Assembly (NCBI GenBank): GCA_964495885.1
Contig: CAZBWO010000019.1
Span: 1 to 64,000 of the forward strand
Direction: 5' to 3'
From: PALG01 sp964495885
GTDB taxonomy: Bacteria; Bacteroidota; Bacteroidia; Flavobacteriales; Flavobacteriaceae
Length of the DNA stretch: 64,000 nt
Numbering within the stretch: the stretch's first letter is position 1; the number at the start of each line of letters is the position of its first letter. The notes beneath the pieces were generated by a model. That model did not search any database. It was given only the letters and a program-made list of their open reading frames with translations, and was not told the DNA's origin. Of the stretch, positions 55,178-63,320 are shown one piece after another. The translations under genes were made by a program, and so were the position numbers.

Positions 55178-55270
55178 ATGACCGGTGGTGGTACTGGGCC
55201 CGTATCTGAACCGTTTACTTTTACGTTGGTTCCCACCAAAGACCTAAGCGAAGTAGAGGACACCGACTAA
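55178..55270 (+). CDS. Possible 30-residue peptide, function unknown
   Basis: A short open frame from ATG to TAA, beginning MTGGGTGPVSEP and ending LSEVEDTD. It is acidic at its end, with Gly-rich start, and the codon choice (ACC, CTA, GTA and GTG mixed) looks more like coding sequence than its AT-rich surroundings. It may be a remnant of a gene that was otherwise lost, or a true small peptide. No ribosome-binding site is evident. Low confidence. Confidence 0.3.
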   Translation: MTGGGTGPVSEPFTFTLVPTKDLSEVEDTD

Positions 55271-55552
55271 GCAACTACACAACGCCCAAAAAGAACCCAT
55301 ATAACAGCTTTCCAAATATCCTATTTGACATAATACTAATTATAGTACAAATGTCTCATTTGTTCAGTTTGTAATAATATCGTCATTTGTAAGCTATAAT
55401 GATATTATGTAAAATATCCCAGAAACATCTAGCTACTAAAGAATAATTGGAACTTGGGCCATTAAACTAAAAATCGGTGTGCTTCGCACGGCGTTTTCTC
55501 ATTTGTCCTATAATTTGTCGTTATGTAAAATATCCGCTGCCAACGTTGATTG
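55271..55552. other. Non-coding AT-rich stretch with direct repeat TTATGTAAAATATCC
   Basis: No credible gene. The 15-base sequence TTATGTAAAATATCC occurs at 55405-55419 and 55521-55535; a 12-base version (TTATGTAAAATA) recurs at 56148-56159. A third GCGAAGC-type hairpin is at 55479-55489 (GTGC-TTC-GCAC). I see no other feature. Confidence 0.5.
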
Positions 55553-55590
55553 CTTTAAAAAATCAAATTGCCTAGCAATTTATTTTAAAC
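55553..55590. repeat. Imperfect palindrome in AT-rich intergenic region
   Basis: AAATTGC-CTA-GCAATTT is the perfect 7-bp core; the flanks TTTAAAAAATC and ATTTTAAAC extend the stem to about 16 bp with two bulges. The 220 bases after it, up to 55780, hold more partial inverted and direct repeats (TCGCGTA/TACGCGA, repeated CTTGCCA and AAAAGCTTG) but no credible gene. Confidence 0.5.
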
Positions 55591-55806
55591 ACAATTTCCA
55601 GCCGCTTGCCAGCGCATTATAAAAGCTTGGCTTTTCGTCATGTTTTAAAATTCGCGTATTCGATAAAATATACGTCACAAAAAATTTTACGCGATTCTCA
55701 AAAGCTTGCCACAAGAGTATAAAATTTCTCTGCGAGCAAATTTCTATACACTTGTTATATTTAATACTTCAATAATTCTGGTTATATTTAAACAAATAAA
55801 ATAAAT

Positions 55807-56001
55807 ATGTCTTGTCAAAATACAGAAAATGTTCATACATATAAATTCAAACTTGTAGAACCATCTACAGAGTCTGTGGAATTAAATCTTTGTCCAAATT
55901 GCTATAATAGATGGGTTTCTAAACGAAACGGAATTCCTGGAGAAATAATAAATTCTAATCCTGATTTGATTTGTGACTGCGAATTACCAAACTGTCATTG
56001 A
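55807..56001 (+). CDS. Small Cys-rich protein (zinc-ribbon-like), 64 residues
   Basis: It starts MSCQNTENVHTYKF and contains LCPNCYNRW and LICDCELPNCH, a CxxC...CxC...C pattern that could bind one zinc. No signal peptide. No family was recognised. A TATATTTA box lies 26 bases upstream. It stands alone in the AT-rich island between non-coding stretches and is probably an island-borne gene of unknown role, possibly a toxin/antitoxin partner or a cassette gene; this is guesswork. Confidence 0.55.
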   Translation: MSCQNTENVHTYKFKLVEPSTESVELNLCPNCYNRWVSKRNGIPGEIINSNPDLICDCELPNCH

Positions 56002-56276
56002 TTAACAGTGTTATTCGAATGGGTTTATCTTTTGTCTTGAAACAAAAGAAACAAAAATTCAAGGCTGCATATAATTTTGGAAACAATTAACGGCTCGCTC
56101 CACTATATTTTAGGAAACATCTGAACCATTTAGATTATGCAGAAATATTATGTAAAATAGAATTAGTAAGAAACTGTATTTCTAAACCCCTAAAATATGG
56201 GCGTTGCACTCACCTATTGTTTTACCCAAAATTTTATGAGGCCAAGTTTGACATCAGAATTCTATATTAAATGAAA
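56002..56276. other. Intergenic stretch with overlapping CTTTTGT/ACAAAAG and CTTGAA/TTCAAG stems
   Basis: At 56029-56062 two alternative hairpins compete for the same bases: CTTTTGT-CTTGAA-ACAAAAG, and CTTGAA..TTCAAG. Similar motifs are dispersed in flavobacterial genomes. No gene was found. The third copy of TTATGTAAAATA is at 56148. Confidence 0.4.
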
Positions 56277-56801
56277 TTAGAGAAAAACCAATTCATACAG
56301 TTTATTTATGTTTTTATCCTCAATTTCATATTTCTTTAAAAATCCATAAATTTCTTTTAAATAATCTCGCGCATTCCCATTTTCACCTTCTTCACCTTCC
56401 TTTATTATCTTGGCTTTTTCTTCAAGACTTACATCTTTCTCCAAAAAATTTTTGCCATTATTGTCAGGAAAAAAAACCAAACATTTTATTGTATTTCCCT
56501 TATCATCAACTACTTTTAGTGATTTGTTAGGCGTTTCAATTGGCAAGTAACCTCCTTCTCTTTTTTTTAATTTTGGCAAATAGCTTTCGTTTATTTCTAG
56601 AGCAGTTCCTAAACAATTACCTCCAAATTCAAGACCTAATGCTAATCCTGGCTTACTTTTAGTTCCTCTAGATTTAATCGACTTTTTATTAAAACTTCTT
56701 TTTGCTCCTTTAAGAGTTGCCTTTATAGTAATTAAAGGTTGGAAAGATTCATTATTCCAAATTAGTGATCCATATGCAAATACCCAAACCTTTTTTTCCA
56801 T
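56277..56801 (-). CDS. ChaC/GGCT-like gamma-glutamylcyclotransferase
   Basis: 174 residues. The glycine-loop motif VFAYGSLIWNNESF binds the gamma-glutamyl group, CLGTALEINESYLPKLKKREGGYLPI carries the putative catalytic Glu (REGGY), and the rest is a short beta barrel. ChaC/GGCT enzymes release 5-oxoproline from glutathione or gamma-glutamyl peptides. It follows the 1267-residue nuclease-like gene with 7 bases between stop and ATG, so the two are one operon. In that setting it may act in the same defence-related system rather than in thiol turnover; that is inference. AT-rich codon use unlike the genes left of 54600. Confidence 0.85.
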   Translation of the reverse strand: MEKKVWVFAYGSLIWNNESFQPLITIKATLKGAKRSFNKKSIKSRGTKSKPGLALGLEFGGNCLGTALEINESYLPKLKKREGGYLPIETPNKSLKVVDDKGNTIKCLVFFPDNNGKNFLEKDVSLEEKAKIIKEGEEGENGNARDYLKEIYGFLKKYEIEDKNINKLYELVFL

Positions 56802-56808
56802 ATTGCTT

Positions 56809-59800
56809 TTAGTTTAAACTATCTTGAATTGCTCTATTATCCATTCTTTCAGCATCACTCTCATAATTTTCGGCTATAAACCTGAAAACAGAAGCCACAT
56901 TTGGATGAGATATTTTCCGCTTATCGGCAAGATTATGAAAATGCTTTGCCCTTGCTCTTTCAATGTCTCCTCCTGCTCCTGCAGCTCTTGATGTAAATCC
57001 AAGTCTATTTGAAATTTGAATTCTAAACCCTAAATAAACGTCCTTGCTATTAATTCGTTCTATTGTATCACATATTTCGTCAGGAAAAAATAGATCCTGC
57101 TCCTTATTAGGATACCTTGCCAATATTTGGCCGATTTTTTCGTCAGTACTCCCTACTCTATCACATGTTTTAGCTATTTCACGAACTTTATCGACCCAAT
57201 TATTTAATTCATCAGAATCGATTTTACCATCAGCAGAAAGCCCAGGAATTAAATTGAAATTCCAAAGTAAAGTATTTGAATACTCAATAAATACTTTTTG
57301 ATTTGGATCCTTTAGTTTTTCCTTTTCCTCTTCTGTGAATTCTCTATTCTCGGGTTTGTAAACATTTTGGATTAAGTCCATAAATAAAACAGGATCTTTG
57401 GATATAGCAGTGAATAAGAATTTTGGCAAAACCCCATGACCAGTTGAGTCAAAAACAAAAAGATATTTAAACTCTATTTTAGCCATCCTGTCTGAATCTA
57501 TATCTTCCCTAGAGAACAAATTATCAAAAACATAAGTCAATCCATAATGATCCAAATTTCGGTGTGAATGTTCCACGTAATCTGTTAAGGATACGTTCTC
57601 TAAAGTTTTCATAACGAACTCACTATCCAATTTTTTAATTTCAGTAATCTGACCTAGAAGATTTAACACCGCAATAGTACGTTTGTAATGAATTAATTTT
57701 TCTACACTAAATTTAATTTGGTCAACTTCACCAACATATTGTGGATTAAAATATTCCCAATAATATTTTTCAATTTCTTGGTTATCAAGTTCTTCAATAT
57801 ATTTCCAAAGATTAACATCAAATCTTATTGCTAAAAAAAACTTTGCTAAACTTTGGTTGCTAAAACTACCATCATTTAATAACTTATTAAATATTTCTAA
57901 TGTTTTTTCTTGCCCTAGTTTAAAATCTTTAGAATAAATATAACTCTGAATAAGACTTATATTTTCTTTTTTATCTGATTTTAGAAGACCATATAATTTG
58001 TTTTCATCTTCTTTGGATAGCACTATTCCAGCCAAAGCGTGTCCAACAAATCCAGGTGTTTCTAATTTATTAGCAAATTCAATTACTTTTTCTATAGAAT
58101 GCTGACTAATTATTTTTTCAACAAATTCTTTCCGCTTATTATTCAGTTCTTTTGCTCTATCTTCAAAATTTAGCTTACTATCATTACCTTCTATAGGAAT
58201 GGGACTATTACCAAATAAGTATTCATTGGCTAAAATCAAATCATCAGGTTTGAATAATTCAGCAATCTTTTGAGTCTCTGATAATATATTTTCTGGAATA
58301 GCCCAATTTTGACTTGAATGAGTTCTATGTCTACCAATGACGTCTCTAAATGCATGATATATTTTAGAGCTGTCTTCTATTTTTGAGCTATCTAATCTTT
58401 TTAAACAATCTAAAAATTTATCAATATTGTTCTTTCTTAAAGAATCAAACTTTGCTATCAACGATAAAATTTGATTAATGTCATTACTTATATTTATAAT
58501 TTCTAGCATTTTGTCTACTGCAAAATTCTCTGTTTCAAAAACTTCTAGATTTGTTATCGACACAGCTCTTGTATCTTCAAACAATCTCCATTGCATTTTA
58601 TGAGTTGGCATTGCATGATCATTTCTTCTGAATATTAGGCTGTTTAATAATTGAAATCCCACAGCAGGATATTTTTGTGCAATTACATTAAGCACTTGCT
58701 TTCTTTCTTCAAAAGTTGCATTAGTTTGAGGATGCCACGTTTTAAAAATACTTTTAAGAGTATTATAAGGAGTATTTGAAGTTGGTAATTTTTTTGGAGC
58801 AAGCTCAATTAATTGACATAAAATAGAGCTAGTTTTTGTTAATAGTTCTGGAATCCAAGCTATACTTTCTAAAGACCAAAGCAAAAATGGTAAATCATTG
58901 GAAGAACCCATAATACCTCCTTCTTCCTCAAAAAAAGTCATAACTCTCTTATCATCAATAATAGCTTGAATTTGATTTAAAAATACTTCTGGAGCTGCTT
59001 CTGCTAATAACATTAGATTATACCCTAATGACCTATATAATTCCTCACTAGCTTCATTTAATATTGAGTTCACAATTTGGTCTACAAAAACTTTTGGGTT
59101 ATCCAATGCTGTTAAACCGAATTTTTTACCAAAAACCGATAGGATAATAAGAGTTTCTGAAACTCCTTTTTTAATTTCATAAGAATATTTTGGTGTTGCA
59201 TTATAAAAAGAAGCCATATAGCGTTTATCAGCTTCAAGCTTATATTTAGGATGTTCTTCAGAGAGTATTTTAATGCATATTGTTTTAAACTTTTCTAAAT
59301 CCTCTCTAGAGATATATTTTGCTAAATAAACCCAAGTGTCAGAATGTGAAATTAATCTCCATTTTTCACCAATATTATATATAGGGCTTTCATCACTGTA
59401 TTCTAATTTTTTTAGAAATTTTTCATAGTCAGAATAATTTTCTCCAGAAATATTTTCAACTATAATTTTATCCTCATCCGAATATGAATTAAATCTTGCT
59501 AATAATAAAAAGGGAATAAATTTTAAATAATCTGGTTTATGCAACCAACCAGGCTTTTTTGAAGTAAAATCTAAACTTCTTCTTAAGACTGAAATATTTC
59601 TGCCTGAATTTTTAGATAAAAGTCTAGCTTTTTCCTTATCAATTCCCATAAGATTAAGACAATCAACTATTGATTCTTGTTCAAGTATTGGAAGTTTGAT
59701 TAGGTTGTCTTTATTTGATGTAAAACTATTACTTACAGGCACTATAACAGAATGCCCATTAGTTATTGCTTTATTTAAATCAAGATATTCTTCATCAAAT

Positions 59801-60612
59801 TTTGGTATGAGAATTAAAGGTTGTTTGTTTTCTATTAATTGAGTGAAACTATCTCTGTTTTCTACCACCAAAGTTCTAGCTTGAATACTGTCTCTAGTAT
59901 TTTCATCTAAATTTTGAATAACAGCTAAAATAAAACCTAAAGAACCTTCTTTTGTATTAGATTGGATATAATTTATTGTAGGGCTATTACTCAAAATAGC
60001 CTCTTTGATACTGTTCACTTGTGATAACCTAGAATCAACCAAAAGACTTGCTGGAAATTTCATGGCGCCTTTTGTTGCCCAATCATTCCAATAATCATCA
60101 GCAGAATAAACACCTTTTACAGGTTTTCCAAGATGTTTGGCTAACCATATTTCTACCGATGGAGCTAATTCTAACCAGTGTTCCAAATCAACAGCGTCAT
60201 AACTTTTAACATCAGCCCAGAAACCTTCTTTCAATTTATTATTAGCCCAAGTTTTACTTTTGGTCCATTTTTTAGCCGTGACATTAACATACGTAGTTTC
60301 ATTTGGAATTTTATCTAATGGGTTTTTCTTTCTTTTTTCATAATCATCGTCTGCTTTTTCTTTTTTCCTTTCAGTTACTCCAAACTCCCAAACTGAATTG
60401 CCAATAGGTATGAAAAGATTCCCTTTTTCTGTTTCCAAGTCACCATCATAGCCACCAGTTTGAACATCATCACCATAAGGAAACTCTATTTTTTTAATAT
60501 GCTCTATTTCAACTCCAGCAAGGATTAATTTTCGAATTAATAATGGTAAAGTGCTTTTGCATTCAAGAGTATCAGCCCAATGTTTTATGTCTGTTGAAGT
60601 AATATATTTCAT
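56809..60612 (-). CDS. Large nuclease-like/helical-repeat protein, putative defence gene
   Basis: 1267 residues, no signal peptide. The N-terminal 160 residues (FPYGDDVQTGGYDGDLE, FIPIGNSVWEFGVTERKKEKADDDYEKR, YVNVTAKKWTKSKTWANNK, VDLEHWLELAPSVEIWLAKHLGK) have the D..E-x-x layout of PD-(D/E)XK-like nucleases. Residues about 210-320 (IKEAILSNSP, QARTLVVENRDSF, PLILIPKFDEE, NGHSVIVPV) look like a degenerate ATPase- or STAND-like region without a good Walker A. From about 350 to the end it is almost all helical repeats. I remember large proteins of this layout in many bacteria, often hypothetical. The nuclease-like head and repeat tail, the AT-rich island setting and the absence of any metabolic link suggest phage defence, but no family name can be given. 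Confidence 0.8.
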   Translation of the reverse strand: MKYITSTDIKHWADTLECKSTLPLLIRKLILAGVEIEHIKKIEFPYGDDVQTGGYDGDLETEKGNLFIPIGNSVWEFGVTERKKEKADDDYEKRKKNPLDKIPNETTYVNVTAKKWTKSKTWANNKLKEGFWADVKSYDAVDLEHWLELAPSVEIWLAKHLGKPVKGVYSADDYWNDWATKGAMKFPASLLVDSRLSQVNSIKEAILSNSPTINYIQSNTKEGSLGFILAVIQNLDENTRDSIQARTLVVENRDSFTQLIENKQPLILIPKFDEEYLDLNKAITNGHSVIVPVSNSFTSNKDNLIKLPILEQESIVDCLNLMGIDKEKARLLSKNSGRNISVLRRSLDFTSKKPGWLHKPDYLKFIPFLLLARFNSYSDEDKIIVENISGENYSDYEKFLKKLEYSDESPIYNIGEKWRLISHSDTWVYLAKYISREDLEKFKTICIKILSEEHPKYKLEADKRYMASFYNATPKYSYEIKKGVSETLIILSVFGKKFGLTALDNPKVFVDQIVNSILNEASEELYRSLGYNLMLLAEAAPEVFLNQIQAIIDDKRVMTFFEEEGGIMGSSNDLPFLLWSLESIAWIPELLTKTSSILCQLIELAPKKLPTSNTPYNTLKSIFKTWHPQTNATFEERKQVLNVIAQKYPAVGFQLLNSLIFRRNDHAMPTHKMQWRLFEDTRAVSITNLEVFETENFAVDKMLEIINISNDINQILSLIAKFDSLRKNNIDKFLDCLKRLDSSKIEDSSKIYHAFRDVIGRHRTHSSQNWAIPENILSETQKIAELFKPDDLILANEYLFGNSPIPIEGNDSKLNFEDRAKELNNKRKEFVEKIISQHSIEKVIEFANKLETPGFVGHALAGIVLSKEDENKLYGLLKSDKKENISLIQSYIYSKDFKLGQEKTLEIFNKLLNDGSFSNQSLAKFFLAIRFDVNLWKYIEELDNQEIEKYYWEYFNPQYVGEVDQIKFSVEKLIHYKRTIAVLNLLGQITEIKKLDSEFVMKTLENVSLTDYVEHSHRNLDHYGLTYVFDNLFSREDIDSDRMAKIEFKYLFVFDSTGHGVLPKFLFTAISKDPVLFMDLIQNVYKPENREFTEEEKEKLKDPNQKVFIEYSNTLLWNFNLIPGLSADGKIDSDELNNWVDKVREIAKTCDRVGSTDEKIGQILARYPNKEQDLFFPDEICDTIERINSKDVYLGFRIQISNRLGFTSRAAGAGGDIERARAKHFHNLADKRKISHPNVASVFRFIAENYESDAERMDNRAIQDSLN

Positions 60613-61050
60613 GTTCTAAACCATTAATATTTAAGTAATTATTGAGTCAATATCTATACCATTTAACAAAAACGTTAAGAATATTTTAGTTTTTATATCC
60701 TAAAGGTGTTTTTATGTCAACTTGTCATTAACAAATTCAAAATCATTCCACACACATTACACTACTCTCCTACTGTCGTTTCGTGTAAAGAGTGTTCCAT
60801 TACCTGTAGTAAAGAAACTTTTGGGATAAAATTTTTTCAATAAAATGTAGAAAGGACTTTCGCTTTTACCCAAAGCTCAAGTTACATAACGCGAGAACAT
60901 TATAGTAACTATTGATTATTGAGGATTTCTGGAATAGCTATGCTATTTGACCATAATTGCAGATATCGTGCGCAGCACTATATCGTTAGTGATTATGTCA
61001 AAGGAAATACATTCTCTTTTCAAAACATTCTCCAACGCTTCATCTCGCCG
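60613..61050. other. Intergenic gap with repeated palindrome ATAGTAACTAT
   Basis: No convincing gene. The 17-base TTATAGTAACTATTGAT is present at 60900-60916 and again at 61133-61149; each contains the palindrome ATAGT-A-ACTAT. A GTGC-TGC-GCAC type hairpin lies near 60968-60980. A long open frame on the plus strand (about 60940-61269) was seen but has no recognisable features and runs into the end of the radical SAM gene. Confidence 0.5.
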
Positions 61051-61200
61051 TCACAAGAAATCATCCACTGGATAATTCCTTGCGCCACGTGTCAAAGAAA
61101 TTCTTTTACAGAAACGGCTCATGGAATCCCTCTTATAGTAACTATTGATAAGAATAGTAATTTCCGTATAACTGCACAAACAGTGACTTACAGGAACCAT
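61051..61200 (-). CDS. Possible small ORF (49 residues) after the radical SAM gene
   Basis: Starts ATG at 61200, 29 bases after the radical SAM stop, with AAAAGGAAATTAAT before it, a fair ribosome-binding site. It begins MVPVSHCLCSYTEI and ends NYPVDDFL; it has three Cys, no typical leader and no repeated core. It could be a precursor peptide for the modification enzymes, but its codon use is not convincing and the other strand also has an open frame. Low confidence. Confidence 0.25.
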   Translation of the reverse strand: MVPVSHCLCSYTEITILINSYYKRDSMSRFCKRISLTRGARNYPVDDFL

Positions 61201-61229
61201 ATTAATTTCCTTTTAGCAACGCTATTTGG

Positions 61230-63320
61230 TTATATTTCTAAAAGTTCTGGGTTTCTTTTAAAACTTTGAACTAATTTTTTCTTTTTTTGCTTCCGAAGAT
61301 ATTCACTTTCATGGTCATAAAGCTCATCTACAATATCTTGAATGGATGTTCTTTGCTCTAAACCTTTTAATACAGTATAGGTTAACTCATCAAACTCATA
61401 CTCTATTACTTCATTGTACGTGGATCCCTTGGGTTTTGAAAATGTAAATCCGTAATAGGTAATATCTACTGGTATATCTTGCCAATTTAAGTTGTGGTTT
61501 TGGGATACCAACAAGTTTACTAAATGTTCTTGAATGGATTCCATATTATAGTGCACCCTAAGTAGTCGTACACGGGTAGAAATTTTAGTTTGTTCGGTAA
61601 ATTTTGAACTTCTAAAATTTTGTTTTTCATCTGGATGTTCAAAAAGATTAATATGTATAGTGAAGTATTCGTAGGTTATGGTATGAATAATTGGTGATGG
61701 CAATTGTTCCAATTGATGAACAAAATCCTTAAATAACACCAATAGCTCCTTGGTGCTATCATTACAATCCTTTTTTTCAAAAGCAGCGTATTCTACATAA
61801 ATGGTTCTTAACCAATGTTGCGACTTACCTTGCCTCTTCATGTAGTTTTCCAATGTGGATAAAAAATCAAGGTTTTGTTTCTCAAAGAACACCAACAACA
61901 GACTAATTGTGAGAGGATAAAACTTTATAAGCAGGTCAAAATAACTAGAAAGGGCTGCAAAAGTATGTGAAGAAACATGCTTGTTTTCAATATAGCCATA
62001 GCTTGTAAATAATGCCGGATAAAGATCAATTAGCTTTTGATCTTCTGGGAAACGCTCAAACGGTCTTAGCCAACTTAGGTTTCTACAAAAATCGGGCGAA
62101 ATGCTAATATCCTTGTGATAATTCAAAGTATTATTCTTAAGGGCTTCATTGGTAAGTGGCGTTGCGGGCAGCGGTGAACAGTAATGAATACCCAAACCAA
62201 TATCTTCCTTGAATGTACTTAGTATAGCCGCTAGGTATAAGTTCATCTGTACATCTTGATTGGTCTCAAAAGGAAGGCCGGTCACGATACTAATATCTGG
62301 TCTAATTCCATGTTTTACCAATAAAAATAAAGAATCCATAGCCTTCTTTAAACTCAACTTCTTATTGATTCTATCAATTACATCTTGTGAAGAAGACTCC
62401 AATCCTACTAAAATAGACACACACCCGGCTTTACTTAATTGCTTGATGAGTGGTTCGTTGAGATGATCTAATCTACAACGAATGGAAAACTTTATTTTTA
62501 AAGGGGTGATTGCCTTTAAAAACCGGATGAGCTCTTTCTTTTTGGTCGTAAAATTATCATACGTAAACTCGATAAAATCCACCCCGTTCTTTTTGTACAA
62601 CTTTATATCTTCAATAGCCCTTTGCACACTGTATATATAAACTTTGGGTTCCCAATGAAAGGTAGTGGCACAGAATGAACAAGTATATGGGCATCCCCTA
62701 CCGTATTCCAACAGCCCATAATTTCCCCCAAATTTAGATTTAGGATAGTCTTTAAGGGGTGGGTATAATAACTCAAAATTAAGAAAGGGCAATTCATCTA
62801 ATTGGTCAATTCTTTTTTCCGATTTATTTCTATGTACCATACCCTCTTTTCTGTAGGTTATTCCATCTATGGTGCTGAAATCCGGAACATCCTTTTCCAA
62901 TTCGTTTAATAAATGCAACAGGGGTAACTCTGCTTCCCCTTTAATAATCCAATCTATTTGGGGAAAATGTTCCAAAATCCCCACTTCATTACTTGCGGCC
63001 CATTGATTCCCAAAAATAATCTCGACCTCTGGTTTTAGCTTTTTTAATGCTTTGGCTATCTGCAAAGCAGGAATCTCTATGGTAACATAGGTTGAAAATC
63101 CATAGCAGTCTGAAGGAAACGTTTCTAAAAGGAATTGGGCGGCATTGGTATAGATATGTTCATTTTTTGGGATGGTTCCATCTAAAATGTATGGCGCCAA
63201 ATGAAGACACTTGATATGGTGGTTTGTATGTTTATCTATGTAAGATGCTAGAGCTAGTATGCCTAACGGGATTTGAAAGGAAAGCGAAGAATTGGCAGGA
63301 TGAACTAACGTAATGTTCAT
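61230..63320 (-). CDS. B12-binding-type radical SAM protein with PqqD-like C-terminus
   Basis: 696 residues. Residues about 1-150 are a B12-binding-like Rossmann domain (IPLGILALASYIDKH, IIFGNQWAAS, DWIIKGEAELPLLHLL); no DxHxxG motif is seen, as in many such enzymes. The radical SAM core has YGRGCPYTCSFCATTF with Cys210, 214 and 217 for the 4Fe-4S cluster, then VGLESSSQDVIDRI and SIVTGLPFET. The middle 400-600 is helical and unrecognised. The last 60 residues (YEFDELTYTVLKGLEQRTSIQDIVDELY) look like a PqqD/RRE winged helix, the kind that holds a precursor peptide. It is coupled by a 4-base overlap to the SPASM protein. Expected role: radical modification of a ribosomal peptide; the peptide is not identified. 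Confidence 0.85.
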   Translation of the reverse strand: MNITLVHPANSSLSFQIPLGILALASYIDKHTNHHIKCLHLAPYILDGTIPKNEHIYTNAAQFLLETFPSDCYGFSTYVTIEIPALQIAKALKKLKPEVEIIFGNQWAASNEVGILEHFPQIDWIIKGEAELPLLHLLNELEKDVPDFSTIDGITYRKEGMVHRNKSEKRIDQLDELPFLNFELLYPPLKDYPKSKFGGNYGLLEYGRGCPYTCSFCATTFHWEPKVYIYSVQRAIEDIKLYKKNGVDFIEFTYDNFTTKKKELIRFLKAITPLKIKFSIRCRLDHLNEPLIKQLSKAGCVSILVGLESSSQDVIDRINKKLSLKKAMDSLFLLVKHGIRPDISIVTGLPFETNQDVQMNLYLAAILSTFKEDIGLGIHYCSPLPATPLTNEALKNNTLNYHKDISISPDFCRNLSWLRPFERFPEDQKLIDLYPALFTSYGYIENKHVSSHTFAALSSYFDLLIKFYPLTISLLLVFFEKQNLDFLSTLENYMKRQGKSQHWLRTIYVEYAAFEKKDCNDSTKELLVLFKDFVHQLEQLPSPIIHTITYEYFTIHINLFEHPDEKQNFRSSKFTEQTKISTRVRLLRVHYNMESIQEHLVNLLVSQNHNLNWQDIPVDITYYGFTFSKPKGSTYNEVIEYEFDELTYTVLKGLEQRTSIQDIVDELYDHESEYLRKQKKKKLVQSFKRNPELLEI

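Noticed and set aside
55543..55780. Integron attC site
   Set aside because: Core ends do not match RYYYAAC/GTTRRRY and no integrase is in the window; kept only as a low-interest finding.
60919..61269. 116-residue plus-strand frame before the radical SAM gene
   Set aside because: TTG start, no recognisable motif, overlaps the 3' end of the radical SAM gene on the other strand; I could not tell it from a chance frame.
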